34,365 bases of DNA from Planctomycetota bacterium (GCA_021324515.1 JAJPIY010000046.1:1-34365); one strand, 5' to 3'; shown: positions 9,261 through 17,155, counted from the first letter of the stretch. Notes: a model not told the origin generated them from the letters alone. Program-made: numbers and translations.

Positions 9261-9492
9261 GACAGGGCAGCGGCGTTTCTTGTGTGCCGAGCGTTTTGCC
9301 GGCGTCTGGCGCTTCAAATGGAAGCGGCAACGCCGCGGTGATTGGACCAAGGGCCTCCACCCAACGCGTGCTATGTGGGAACACGTCCTCGACAGCCTCC
9401 GCCGCCGCTATCGCCGCCGCGAAGGCGTCAGCGACGAAGATATTGAGCAAGTCGAGCGCATCCTGCGCGAACTGCCGGATTGGGCCGGATAA
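9229..9492 (+). CDS. Small basic/aromatic hypothetical protein
   Basis: The product has 87 residues and starts at an ATG inside the end of the pseudouridine synthase gene (32-nt overlap), suggesting translational coupling. It begins MQIKWTDIDPETGQRRF, is rich in Arg and Trp, and ends with an acidic helical stretch (DEDIEQVERILRELPDW). I do not recognise a named domain. The overlap with an RNA-modifying enzyme and the basic first half would fit an RNA-related accessory role, but that is guesswork. Confidence 0.6.
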   Translation: MQIKWTDIDPETGQRRFLCAERFAGVWRFKWKRQRRGDWTKGLHPTRAMWEHVLDSLRRRYRRREGVSDEDIEQVERILRELPDWAG

Positions 9493-9529
9493 TCTTGTTC
9501 GCGCAGTCTTTGTTTCTGCTCAGTGAAAG

Positions 9530-10240
9530 TCAAAGAAGATCGCTTAAGCGTTTAATACATGCCTCTGCCGGGACAGGAGCAGGTTCATCGGGAGACAGCA
9601 GTATGGCATGCAGGCCCGCTGCCCGTGCTCCTTCGTAATCGTTGACAAAGTCATCGCCGACATAGAGGATCTGTTCCGGTGGTGAATCGGCTTGCTGGCA
9701 CAGCGCCGCGAAAAAATCACGGGCCGGTTTGCGCCAGCCGATCTCGGAACTGATAACGAGATGACGCACGGGTTCAAAGGCAGGCATGTTTTTGACTAAT
9801 CCACGTAGGCGACGGTCGAAGTTCGAAGCGATCCCAAGCACATGACCGCGCACCGCCAGCGTGGCGAGTACCTCGGCGACCTGCCGTTCGATTCGCCACG
9901 CATCCGGGCGCGCGAAATGAGCATGCAGTTCTTGAAAACACGCCTCGATGTCCTTCACATCGTCGAGTACTTCACGAACAATAGCATGCCAGCGCGCCCT
10001 TTCGCGCGTTTCGTCTGTGTGAAGGTTGCCGGCGCGATCTGCTTCTTCCTGACGGTGGAAAGCGGCGCGGAACCGAATGCGGACGACGGCCTCGTCGAGC
10101 TGGCTGCCCAAACGGCGTCCCACTGCTGCATAGACGGCGGCTGCCGGAGGTTCGGGATGGAGGAGTGTGCCGACAGCGTCGAAAAAGACAACAGCAGGAA
10201 GAGGATGCATAAAAGACATAAAGGATATAAAAATAGTCAT
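9530..10240 (-). CDS. HAD-superfamily hydrolase-like protein
   Basis: This 236-residue protein shows the HAD motifs in order: motif I FFDAVGTLLHP near residue 20, motif II as IASNFD, motif III Lys in WRKPARDFF, and motif IV as YVGDDFVNDYEGARAAG. The helical cap between motifs I and II puts it in subfamily IA. Motif I has Val where most phosphatases carry the second (acid/base) Asp, a variant also seen in other DAVGT-type HAD proteins, so catalysis may differ. The substrate is unknown. Its ATG at 10240 overlaps the stop of the upstream coiled-coil gene as ATGA, which supports this start over the in-frame Met codons at 10219 and 10210. Confidence 0.8.
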   Translation of the reverse strand: MTIFISFMSFMHPLPAVVFFDAVGTLLHPEPPAAAVYAAVGRRLGSQLDEAVVRIRFRAAFHRQEEADRAGNLHTDETRERARWHAIVREVLDDVKDIEACFQELHAHFARPDAWRIERQVAEVLATLAVRGHVLGIASNFDRRLRGLVKNMPAFEPVRHLVISSEIGWRKPARDFFAALCQQADSPPEQILYVGDDFVNDYEGARAAGLHAILLSPDEPAPVPAEACIKRLSDLL

Positions 10241-10665
10241 GAAGAGGAGAGTTGTTCGAGGAGTCGGTCGAGTCGGCGTTGCAGTTGGCGAACTTGAAAA
10301 TGCAAGCTCCAGCAGCGTTGTTCCAGGCGCGGACAGGCTTCCTGATCGGCGGCGAGTCTCTGACGGAGGTGGTCTAGTTCCAGCGCGGCGTTCCAGGCTT
10401 GCTCTGCTTGGCCGTTGCGCAACAGGGTTTCAATGCGCGAGTGCAGCAAGGCGGCAGCAGTCGGATTGTCGCGCAGCCGCCGTTTGACATCGGCCAACTC
10501 GCGTTGCGAACGGGTCAATTGGTTGCAACACTGTTGTAGTTGGAGGCTGAGACGATCGATGTCATCGAGCAATTGTTCGCGCGGGCTGGACTGCACCAAG
10601 CGCTGGCCCAAGCCTTTCAGCCCCGATTCGATGGTATGAATCAGTTGCTCCAGCATTTCCCTCAC
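10237..10665 (-). CDS. Coiled-coil hypothetical protein
   Basis: This 142-residue, highly charged, Gln/Leu/Arg-rich protein has heptad-like Leu spacing over most of its length (LLDDIDRLSLQLQQCC in the first half, VRQLQRRLDRLLEQL at the end), predicting a long coiled coil. It has no signal peptide and no recognised domain. A strong ribosome binding site, GGAGGTGAGGGAA, precedes the ATG, with a TATAAT-type -10 element about 40 bases further upstream. It is the first gene of a two-gene operon with the HAD protein, joined by an ATGA overlap, so the two products are probably made in fixed ratio. Confidence 0.65.
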   Translation of the reverse strand: MREMLEQLIHTIESGLKGLGQRLVQSSPREQLLDDIDRLSLQLQQCCNQLTRSQRELADVKRRLRDNPTAAALLHSRIETLLRNGQAEQAWNAALELDHLRQRLAADQEACPRLEQRCWSLHFQVRQLQRRLDRLLEQLSSS

Positions 10666-10704
10666 CTCCGGGTCCGCGCCCGCGACCTCCTCGCCTTACT
10701 TGCT

Positions 10705-10710
10705 ATTATA
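10705..10710 (-). promoter_or_regulatory. -10 element of the coiled-coil/HAD operon
   Basis: On the minus strand a perfect TATAAT lies at 10710-10705, about 40 bases upstream of the coiled-coil gene's ATG and just upstream of its strong ribosome binding site. The -35 position (GCGTCA, 17 nt away) is poor. The element sits in the divergent gap shared with the CYTH gene. Confidence 0.45.
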
Positions 10711-10789
10711 CTTGTGGGAGGTTGGGTTGACGCCGACTCTGACAAGGAAAATGCGAGATACACATGCTGGCTTTGAGGACTTGCGCGTC

Positions 10790-11377
10790 ATGCTCGAAAT
10801 CGAACAGAAATTTGCCGACGTCGATTTCGCAGCTATCGAAAAGCGCCTGGCCCAATGGAAGGCGCGGCGCGGCGAAGAGCGCTGCGAGGCCGATCACTAT
10901 TTCAACGCTCCCGACCGCGATTTCGCGCGCACCGATGAAGCGTTTCGCCTTCGCCGCGTTGGTTCAGCCAACTTTCTGACCTATAAAGGCCCCAAGCATC
11001 CGGGGGCCGTCAAGGTGCGCACCGAATTGGAAGTGCCTCTACGCGACGGTGACGAAGCTGCCGAGCAGTTCATACGGCTGCTTGGTTATCTCGGTTATCG
11101 GGTCGTCGCCGTCGTCCGTAAGCAGCGGCGAATATATCACCTGGAGCGGAATAGTTTCGCTCTGGTCGTTTGCCTCGATGAGGTTGAGAAACTCGGCCGC
11201 TTCGCTGAGGTCGAAATAGTTGCTCCGGAAGAGCAAGTGGATGCGGCCCGATCGGTCCTCGCCGAAACCGCCGCCCTGTTGGGGCTGACCAATCTGGAGC
11301 GGCGTTCCTATCTCAATCTGTTACTGGCGGCACAAGGGATGCCCCAGTCTGCCGACATTGCGGAGAATGCGCCATGA
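10790..11377 (+). CDS. CYTH-domain protein (class IV adenylate cyclase / triphosphatase family)
   Basis: This 195-residue cytosolic protein begins with the CYTH signature MLEIEQKF, giving the ExExK motif (E3, E5, K7) that binds metal-triphosphate. Further family features are the DHYFNAPDRDF strand, the ARTDEAFRLRR segment, and the ELEVPL and CLDEVEKLGRFAEVEI acidic strands that line the tunnel fold. Family members are either CyaB-type adenylate cyclases or inorganic/thiamine triphosphatases; sequence alone does not decide. I place the start at ATG 10790, with GAGGA about 11 nt upstream, rather than further upstream in the open frame, because the motif must lie at the N-terminus. The stop overlaps the panC start as ATGA. 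Confidence 0.8.
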   Translation: MLEIEQKFADVDFAAIEKRLAQWKARRGEERCEADHYFNAPDRDFARTDEAFRLRRVGSANFLTYKGPKHPGAVKVRTELEVPLRDGDEAAEQFIRLLGYLGYRVVAVVRKQRRIYHLERNSFALVVCLDEVEKLGRFAEVEIVAPEEQVDAARSVLAETAALLGLTNLERRSYLNLLLAAQGMPQSADIAENAP

Positions 11378-12228
11378 AGCCCCTCTTCATCACCGACATC
11401 ACTCCTCTGCACCACGCTGTCGGCGAAGCGCGCCGGTGCAAGCGGACGATCGGCCTGGTGCCGACAATGGGAGCGCTGCATGCGGGCCACCTCAGCCTTA
11501 TCCAAGCTGCCCGTGCCGAGACGGACTTTGTCGTCGTCTCGATCTTTGTCAACCCGACGCAATTCGGCCCCACCGAGGACTTCCATCGGTATCCGCGTCC
11601 CCTGGAGCGCGATTTGGAACTGTGTGCTCAAGCGGGTGTCGATCTGGTTTTTCACCCGCAGCCGGAGGTCATGTATCCGCCGGGTTATCGCACCTTTGTC
11701 GAAGTTACCGGCCTGCAAGATGTGCTGTGCGGCACGGCGCGGCCAGGGCACTTCCGCGGCGTTGCCACCATTGTCCTGAAGCTGTTCAACCTCGTGCAGC
11801 CTGACCGGGCTTACTTCGGTCAAAAAGACGCCCAACAGGTGCGCATTATTCAGCAGATGGTACGCGATCTGAACGTGCCGGTGGCAATCCGCGTCTGTCC
11901 GATTGTTCGAGAAGCGGATGGTCTGGCTCTTAGTTCTCGGAATGCGTATCTTGAAACGGAGGAGCGTTGCCGAGCTACGGTACTGTACCAGGCCCTGACC
12001 GAGGCGCGCCGGCGGATTGAGGCGGGGGAGCGCGATGCAGCCGCAGTGCGGCAGGTAATGGTGGAGCAAGTCGCTTCTGTGCCTGGCGCCGTCCTCGATT
12101 ATGCCGCTGTCGTAGACGCCGACTCGTTACAAGCTCTGGACCGAATTAGTACGGAGCGCCCGATCCTGCTGGCCCTTGCTGTCCGCTTCGGCAGCACGCG
12201 CTTGATCGATAATTTGCTCCTTCAATAA
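11374..12228 (+). CDS. panC: Pantothenate synthetase
   Basis: The enzyme joins pantoate and beta-alanine with ATP to make pantothenate, a precursor of coenzyme A. The 284-residue length is normal. The nucleotidyl-transferase signature VPTMGALHAGHLSLI (residues 29-43, with the HAGH motif at 36-39) is intact. So are FVNPTQFGPTEDF, the pantoate-binding FGQKDAQQ region, and the KMSKS-equivalent ADGLALSSRN. The start overlaps the stop of the CYTH gene by 4 nt, so the two are translationally coupled. No other pantothenate gene is nearby. Confidence 0.95.
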   Translation: MKPLFITDITPLHHAVGEARRCKRTIGLVPTMGALHAGHLSLIQAARAETDFVVVSIFVNPTQFGPTEDFHRYPRPLERDLELCAQAGVDLVFHPQPEVMYPPGYRTFVEVTGLQDVLCGTARPGHFRGVATIVLKLFNLVQPDRAYFGQKDAQQVRIIQQMVRDLNVPVAIRVCPIVREADGLALSSRNAYLETEERCRATVLYQALTEARRRIEAGERDAAAVRQVMVEQVASVPGAVLDYAAVVDADSLQALDRISTERPILLALAVRFGSTRLIDNLLLQ

Positions 12229-12249
12229 CTTCGATCTCCTAATGGGACC

Positions 12250-13899
12250 ATGTCACACCCTCTGTTCACTCCCGAAGCCCGTCTGCTGCTGGAGAAAGAC
12301 GATCGCGCAGCGATGGAAGTCTTTTGCAATACGCTGCACCCGGCCACCGTTGCCGAATCGCTGACTGACGAGACCATCAGCGTCGAGGACGTTTGGCGCT
12401 TTCTCAATACGACTACGATCGCCAATCAAGCAGCGATTTTCGCGTATTTCCCTCTGGAATGGCAGGTGCAACTGGTCGAAGGGACGGGCCGGCCGCACAT
12501 GGCCCGGCTCATCGAACAGATGTCGCACGATGATCGCGTCGATTTGCTGCGCCGCCTGGAGCCGAAGGTCGCCGAGAGTTTGCTCCGTTTAGTCGATGAG
12601 GCCGAACGCCGTGACATTGCGACTCTGGTTAAATATCCGGAAAACACCGCCGGCGCCCTCATGACCACCGATTACGCCTGGCTGCCGGCCAACATTACCG
12701 TCGATCAGGCCTTGGACCGTTTACGTCTGCAAGCCCCCGACAGCGAGACCATTTATTACGTCTACATTGTCGACGAGCAACGGCGGCTGCTCGGCGTGGT
12801 GACGTTGCGCGAGCTGATCTTGGCGCCGCGCAAGGCCCTCGTCAGCGAGTTGATGGACAAGCAACCCGTGACGGTCCGCGTCAACGATGATCGGGAGAAA
12901 GTCGCTCAGGAGATCACGCGTTTGGATCTCTTGGCCATCCCCGTCCTCGACGCCGAAGATCGTCTGGTCGGCATCGTCACCTATGACGACGTAATCGATG
13001 TGGTGGTGTCCGAAGCGACTGAGGACGTGCATCGCCTGGGGGCGGTGGCGCCCTTGGAGGAAAGCTATCTCGAAACCAGTTTCGTCAAGCTCTGGTGGAA
13101 GCGAGCCGGTTGGCTGGCCCTGCTGTTCCTGGCCGAGTTGTTCACCTTCACGGCCCTATCCAGTTTCGAGGACGCCATCGCGGCGGTAGTCGTGCTCAGC
13201 CTCTTCGTCCCCTTGTGTATTTCCACCGGGGGGAATTCCGGCTCGCAAGCGGCCACGCTCATTACCCGCGCGATGGCCCTGGGACAGATCAGCCACCGCG
13301 ATTGGCCGCGCGTTCTGCGGCACGAGTTTCTTATGGGGCTGGTCTTGGGCATTACTCTGGGAATTATCGGATACGGCCGCGCCGCTTTGACGCCAGAGAG
13401 TGTACGCAGCAGCTCGCCGCCTCGCCCGGAACCCTTTCAAGCCAAGGTCTCCAAAGACACTCCCTTGGTGAGAAAAACCGTCAAGGAAGGTTGGCTGTGG
13501 ATGGAAAAGGCCATTGAAATCGTGGAAATTCCCCGCGGGACTCAGCAGGTCATGCTCGAAGAGCATGACATCACCGTCGCCCTGCCGGAAGGTGCAACGC
13601 TGACGGTTGTTGACGATCCCAACGATCCCCAATTCACTCTCTGGAACTTCCCGGCCAATTGCAGGGTCCATCATCCGCCGGTCGATCGTTACCGGCTATC
13701 GCTGGTCATCGCCTTGGCGGTAGCATCGATTTGCTTATGGGGCACTCTGGTCGGCTCGATGCTGCCGTTGTTCTTCCGACGTATCGGCATCGATCCGGGC
13801 ATTGCCTCCAGTCCTTTCGTGGCCACCTTCGTAGATGTGACCGGCATCATCATCTATTTCACCATCGCCAAATACCTCCTTGGCCAGTACCTTGTTTAG
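12250..13899 (+). CDS. mgtE: MgtE-family magnesium transporter with an extra extracytoplasmic segment
   Basis: This 549-residue protein is a Mg2+ channel/transporter of the inner membrane. Domains in order are the N-terminal helical Mg2+-sensing domain (about 15-130), a CBS pair (about 135-255) and the MgtE transmembrane domain. Family features include the TM2 sequence STGGNSGSQAATLITRAMALG and the final helices SMLPLFFRRIGIDPGIASSPF and DVTGIIIYFTIAKYLL. It is ~100 residues longer than typical MgtE because of a hydrophilic insertion at about residues 377-480 between TM3 and TM4, which should face outside the cytoplasm. It begins 21 nt after panC, probably in the same transcript. Confidence 0.92.
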   Translation: MSHPLFTPEARLLLEKDDRAAMEVFCNTLHPATVAESLTDETISVEDVWRFLNTTTIANQAAIFAYFPLEWQVQLVEGTGRPHMARLIEQMSHDDRVDLLRRLEPKVAESLLRLVDEAERRDIATLVKYPENTAGALMTTDYAWLPANITVDQALDRLRLQAPDSETIYYVYIVDEQRRLLGVVTLRELILAPRKALVSELMDKQPVTVRVNDDREKVAQEITRLDLLAIPVLDAEDRLVGIVTYDDVIDVVVSEATEDVHRLGAVAPLEESYLETSFVKLWWKRAGWLALLFLAELFTFTALSSFEDAIAAVVVLSLFVPLCISTGGNSGSQAATLITRAMALGQISHRDWPRVLRHEFLMGLVLGITLGIIGYGRAALTPESVRSSSPPRPEPFQAKVSKDTPLVRKTVKEGWLWMEKAIEIVEIPRGTQQVMLEEHDITVALPEGATLTVVDDPNDPQFTLWNFPANCRVHHPPVDRYRLSLVIALAVASICLWGTLVGSMLPLFFRRIGIDPGIASSPFVATFVDVTGIIIYFTIAKYLLGQYLV

Positions 13900-13923
13900 G
13901 GTGCGTCCAAACACAACTTCCAA

Positions 13924-13986
13924 GGTTAGCCGCGACGCGCAGCGGAGCGCGTGGCCGTCGCGCTCCGCTGCGCGTCGCGGCTAACC
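13924..13986. repeat. 28-bp perfect inverted repeat
   Basis: Positions 13924-13951 are exactly complementary to 13959-13986, leaving a 7-nt loop (TGGCCGT). The arm begins GGTTAGCCGCGACGCGCAGC. It lies 24 nt after the mgtE stop but has no T-tract on either side. It may act as a transcript-end hairpin or be a dispersed palindromic repeat. Confidence 0.85.
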
Positions 13987-14143
13987 GAAATTATTGTTGG
14001 GCGCCGCCTTAGCTGCTTGGGACATTTGACAGGCATCCGCCCAGCCCCGTAAGATAAATGTAGATCGATGCGTTGCTCGAACACACCACAGCAACCGACG
14101 CGAGAGGAGTTGGCCATTCGTTTTCTATGAGGAGGGCTTGACC

Positions 14144-14866
14144 ATGACAGGGAAATGGTTCGTCGCCTACTTGCTGGCGGCGGTGGGGATCTTTGCCTGG
14201 GGAGGAACGTCGCGCGGCGGCGACATCATCCTCCTGAACGGGGGAAGCCACACGCCGACGAAGGGCCTGGTCGATGACGGTTCGGGCGCTGAAACCCTCC
14301 GTACTTGGCACCATCATTTCGGCTGGGGCTGGGGCCATCACGGCTGGGGGTGGGGCGGTTTTTATCGTCCCTATTGGGCCTGGGGCGGTTTTTATCGTCC
14401 CTACTGGGCCTGGGGCGGTTTGGGCTTCTATCGCCCCTTCTATGGCCTGGGCTTCTATCGTCCGTACTACAACTTCGGCTTTGGCTATGGGTTCGGCGTG
14501 GGCGGCTTCTTCTGGCCGTGGTGGTGTGCGGGTGCCTCGGCCAATGTGTACACTCTGAATATGCCGGCCGTCACACTCGGTTCACCGCCGCCGAATGCGC
14601 CGCAACCGCGTGCTCCAGACTCAACTCCAAGACAACCGCACGACGAGAGCACCTTCCCCTATGACGGTGGCCCAAACAACCCTGTGCCCAACCCTAAGGA
14701 CACGCCGCCGTCTTCCATCCCACGGCGTTCTGTCCCGCTGGAAGGCCGAGCTGTTTCTTTGCCGAAAGCGACGCCAAAGTGGACCTATCCGGCCTATGGC
14801 GAAAGGGTGCGCCGGACCACGCCGGCACCGGAACCCACCTATCTGACGCGCGGCGAGCAGAAGTAA
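14144..14866 (+). CDS. Secreted Gly/Trp/Tyr-rich protein with proline-rich tail
   Basis: The protein has 240 residues. An N-terminal signal peptide (MTGKWFVAYLLAAVGIFAW) is followed by a HHFGWGWGHHGWGWG stretch and repeats of GGFYRPYWAW. The first two repeats are near-identical 30-nt DNA copies. The C-terminal half is Pro/Arg/Thr-rich and looks disordered. Gly- and aromatic-rich proteins like this may form surface or envelope material, but I recognise no family with a known function. ATG 14144 is preferred over the in-frame TTG 14138 because GAGGAGGG sits 7-8 nt before it. A strong hairpin follows the gene. Confidence 0.65.
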   Translation: MTGKWFVAYLLAAVGIFAWGGTSRGGDIILLNGGSHTPTKGLVDDGSGAETLRTWHHHFGWGWGHHGWGWGGFYRPYWAWGGFYRPYWAWGGLGFYRPFYGLGFYRPYYNFGFGYGFGVGGFFWPWWCAGASANVYTLNMPAVTLGSPPPNAPQPRAPDSTPRQPHDESTFPYDGGPNNPVPNPKDTPPSSIPRRSVPLEGRAVSLPKATPKWTYPAYGERVRRTTPAPEPTYLTRGEQK

Positions 14867-14885
14867 CCAGGTTCGTGCTTAGAAA

Positions 14886-14928
14886 GTGAACTTTTCCCTC
14901 CCTCCTTTGGGGGGAGGGAAAAGTTCAC
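14886..14928. terminator. Hairpin after the Gly/Trp-rich gene
   Basis: A 17-bp perfect stem, with arms GTGAACTTTTCCCTCCC (14886-14902) and its complement (14912-14928), lies 19 nt after the stop codon. The A/T-rich outer stem could serve as a bidirectional transcription end, though there is no separate U-tract. It shares the CCCTCCC/GGGAGGG core with other palindromes in the window. Confidence 0.55.
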
Positions 14929-15000
14929 TAGCGCTTTATCTTGCCTCAATAAATCCACTTCATTCAGTTTATCTGTCCTGGGGTGACTCAAACAAATGCA

Positions 15001-15031
15001 GAAGAGCGAGTAGCAGTGCTACTCGCTCTTC
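15001..15031 (-). terminator. Hairpin terminator of the DUF2203 gene
   Basis: A 15-bp perfect stem with arm GAAGAGCGAGTAGCA and its complement around a single central base lies 29 nt downstream of the DUF2203 stop on the minus strand. On that strand it is followed by a T-rich stretch (TGCATTTGTTT), consistent with an intrinsic terminator. Confidence 0.6.
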
Positions 15032-15059
15032 CTGGGTCGGGGGGCTCCAAGCGTACGAG

Positions 15060-15569
15060 TCATGATTTCGTGCGGCGTGATTTGCTGCGGCGCGATTTCG
15101 GCGCAGGCGGACTCTTGGTCCACGATTCTGGCACCGCATGGCGCACCGGGTCACCGGCGAAATTCCAGAAGATTATGTCTTCCTCACCAGGGCGCCACGA
15201 GAAGAAGGCAGGACGATCGTTCACAATGGTCGGGAAACCGACCAGGCCAGACGGGCCATGCAGCACAGCGACGCCCAGCGCCTCCAATTCGCTATACGCC
15301 TCCCGAAGTCCCTTCTCCACAGCGACGAGTTCTTCCTGAACTTGATAGCGCCGAGAACGTTGGGGCCAGTCCAACGTCTGTCGTTGGCTATCGAGGCGTT
15401 CCTGTTCGGGGCGTAGTTGAGCGAGGCGATCGTGGCCATGCATGATGTCCGCGACGATGCGTTCCACCAGGGGCAGCATGGCGTGGCTGGCGCCCCAAGT
15501 GAACACCAGATCATGTGGGCCAGGCCGCTCATAGGCCCCAGATGCCCTGTTTTCGGTGTAACCGTTCAT
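15060..15569 (-). CDS. DUF2203 family protein
   Basis: This 169-residue protein has an N-terminal FTWGASHAMLPLVERIVADI segment, a central helical/coiled-coil stretch, and the family C-terminal pattern ALGVAVLHGPSGLVGFPTIV, then FFSWRPGEEDIIFWNF. Together these match DUF2203, a family of unknown function. A basic, Ser/Lys/Arg-rich tail (SRRSKSRRTKS) follows the domain. ATG 15569 is chosen over the TTG directly before it because an AGGGGGA site lies 7 nt upstream. It is transcribed alone and ends in a strong hairpin. Confidence 0.75.
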   Translation of the reverse strand: MNGYTENRASGAYERPGPHDLVFTWGASHAMLPLVERIVADIMHGHDRLAQLRPEQERLDSQRQTLDWPQRSRRYQVQEELVAVEKGLREAYSELEALGVAVLHGPSGLVGFPTIVNDRPAFFSWRPGEEDIIFWNFAGDPVRHAVPESWTKSPPAPKSRRSKSRRTKS

Positions 15570-15757
15570 CAATCGTTCCCCCTAGGCCATGGAGCCAGGT
15601 GTGTTTTTCCCACCTGCTTATTCTACGGTCGGAGATCAAGGGCGCCGGCCTAAATGGAATCGCAACGTTCGACGACAAAATAAAGAGGTCAGAAGAAGGC
15701 GCAACGCGAAGGGTTCACTAAGTTCTCCAGATAGCGCTCCATGTCGGCGGCGCGCCA

Positions 15758-15839
15758 GAGCCGCCGGGTTAAACCCGGCGGCTCGCCAGCGGGGTAGTGA
15801 GCCAGCGGGGTAGTGAGCCGCCGGGTTAAACCCGGCGGC
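15758..15839. repeat. Two palindromic GCCGCCGGGTT repeats with a short tandem between
   Basis: The palindrome GAGCCGCCGGGTT-A-AACCCGGCGGCTC (15758-15784) recurs almost completely at 15815-15839. Between them the 14-nt stretch AGCGGGGTAGTGAG occurs twice. The whole 15570-15959 gap is otherwise without a credible gene; small reading frames here are repeat artefacts. Confidence 0.85.
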
Positions 15840-15959
15840 ACGCCAAGATGTGCTGGTCGAGAAAGTACGGGAATTGGCCGCAAAGGGGGGGGCGCAAACT
15901 TCCGGCGCAATGACCCTAAAGATTGTTGAGCAGCCAGGGGAGAGCGAAGGCGCCATCGA

Positions 15960-16883
15960 TCACGCTTTGGATTGCTTTGCCGGCCTGCCGCGGCGCGGCG
16001 GTTTTCGTCGAGGATGAAGCGTCCGCGCGAAAGCGGCGAGATGGCCTAATTTATCTCCGTAGGTGGTGTAAGGAATTGCCGAGCGGATCTCCTCAACCAG
16101 GGCCCGGCCTCCCACCGCTGTCGCCACCCCTTGGCGTTCGACGAGCGAGTAAAAATTGCGGTATTCCACGAGGAAACCGGTGCTGTCTACCAAATACGAA
16201 ACGGACAGCCAAAGCAGTCGTGGGCGAAGAGTGCTTACCGCCTTGGCCAGGCTTGGCAACGGGGTGTTCGGCCCTAAATTGACGGCTTCCCAACCAGCAT
16301 CCAGCAAGACCAGTTGAGCCAGAAGGGTCGCCAGCAGATAGGGATCGCCTTGGGGCGCGCCACCTACAGCAATCGGCCGATCGCGCTCGGCTCGGGTTTC
16401 CAGGACTTCTTTTAACTCGTATAGCCCCGCAGCGCATAGCTGCGTCGCGCGATGTTCCTGCCATACATCCAGGCGCTCCGTCTGCCACTCATGCCCGATT
16501 GCGGCCATCGCTGGCGCAACAACCTGATCGGCGAGGACTTCCACGGCCATGCCGGAAGTATAAGCGCGGCGGAGGATGGCCGTCACTTCCGCCCCTTGTC
16601 CACGTATCAGCGCATCAATCAAAGCTGTCGCAGTCGTTTCGGGATCGGTTGCGCGCTTTCTGGAAGAAACCGGACTCAAAGCCGACGGGTCGCCGCGCGG
16701 CAAAGCGCCTTGCCGGGTCAGGGCGAGGACTTCCGCCCTCAGCAGTTTGCGATGACCACCCGCCGTCTTGTGCGCCGGCAGGATGCCTTCGTCCACCCAG
16801 CGTTTGACCGTGCTCACGCTCACGCCCAGCGCCTCTGCTGCTTGGAGCGTACTTAGGTAAAGACCTGGTTCGCCGCTTCGCAT
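15960..16883 (-). CDS. MerR-type regulator with B12-binding-like domain (CarH/LitR-like)
   Basis: This 307-residue cytosolic transcription factor has three parts. An N-terminal MerR/excisionase-type helix-turn-helix covers about residues 9-55 (LSTLQAAEALGVSVSTVKRW). A helical cap domain covers about 85-160. A Rossmann-like B12-binding domain covers about 168-285 (GWEAVNLGPNTPL). The cap carries the Wx9EH motif of light-sensing CarH/LitR proteins (W133, E143, H144). The usual E/DxH cobalamin loop reads GDPY instead, with Tyr182 where the ligating His is expected. It may bind B12 differently, bind another tetrapyrrole, or sense nothing. ATG 16883 is chosen because a putative promoter lies 40-75 nt upstream; the frame stays open to 16991. 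It is divergent from the fasciclin/TspO/photolyase genes and is their natural candidate regulator. Confidence 0.8.
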   Translation of the reverse strand: MRSGEPGLYLSTLQAAEALGVSVSTVKRWVDEGILPAHKTAGGHRKLLRAEVLALTRQGALPRGDPSALSPVSSRKRATDPETTATALIDALIRGQGAEVTAILRRAYTSGMAVEVLADQVVAPAMAAIGHEWQTERLDVWQEHRATQLCAAGLYELKEVLETRAERDRPIAVGGAPQGDPYLLATLLAQLVLLDAGWEAVNLGPNTPLPSLAKAVSTLRPRLLWLSVSYLVDSTGFLVEYRNFYSLVERQGVATAVGGRALVEEIRSAIPYTTYGDKLGHLAAFARTLHPRRKPPRRGRPAKQSKA

Positions 16884-16928
16884 GGTTTTCGTTTGTCCCC
16901 CCTTGGTTTGCACGGATTGCCTGAAAAT

Positions 16929-16957
16929 ATAATGAGCGATTTGACCAAATTTTTCAA
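16929..16957 (-). promoter_or_regulatory. Putative promoter of the MerR-B12 regulator
   Basis: On the minus strand TTGAAA (16957-16952) and CATTAT (16934-16929) are separated by 17 nt, placing transcription start about 40 nt before ATG 16883. The surrounding DNA is much more AT-rich than the rest of the window. Confidence 0.5.
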
Positions 16958-16987
16958 GACTTTTTATCCATTTTGGACTTTTACCCA

Positions 16988-17001
16988 TCAAGACCTCTTG
17001 A
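16988..17001. promoter_or_regulatory. Dyad TCAAGA-CC-TCTTGA, candidate operator
   Basis: This is a perfect 6-bp inverted repeat with a 2-bp spacer. It overlaps the putative -35 hexamer of the fasciclin promoter and lies about 30 bp from the -35 of the divergent regulator promoter. Another TCAAGAC half-site is at 16954-16960. Position and symmetry suit autoregulation by the adjacent MerR-type protein, which is inference. Confidence 0.4.
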
Positions 17002-17027
17002 CTTTTTGGCCTCGCTTAAAGAAAATG
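16999..17027 (+). promoter_or_regulatory. Putative promoter of the fasciclin gene
   Basis: TTGACT (16999-17004) and GAAAAT (17022-17027) are separated by 17 nt. Transcription would start near 17034, leaving a leader of about 120 nt before the fasciclin ATG. The -35 is strong, the -10 moderate. Confidence 0.45.
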
Positions 17028-17155
17028 AACGATATGAACGATTTTTTGGATCTTTCGAAGGAACACCTGAAGAGGAAGGATCGGGTGGCTGCATCAGAAG
17101 CGGTTTCTGAAGGCGAGTCATTCGGGACCGATGTTTCTGCTAAGGAGTCGCATCA

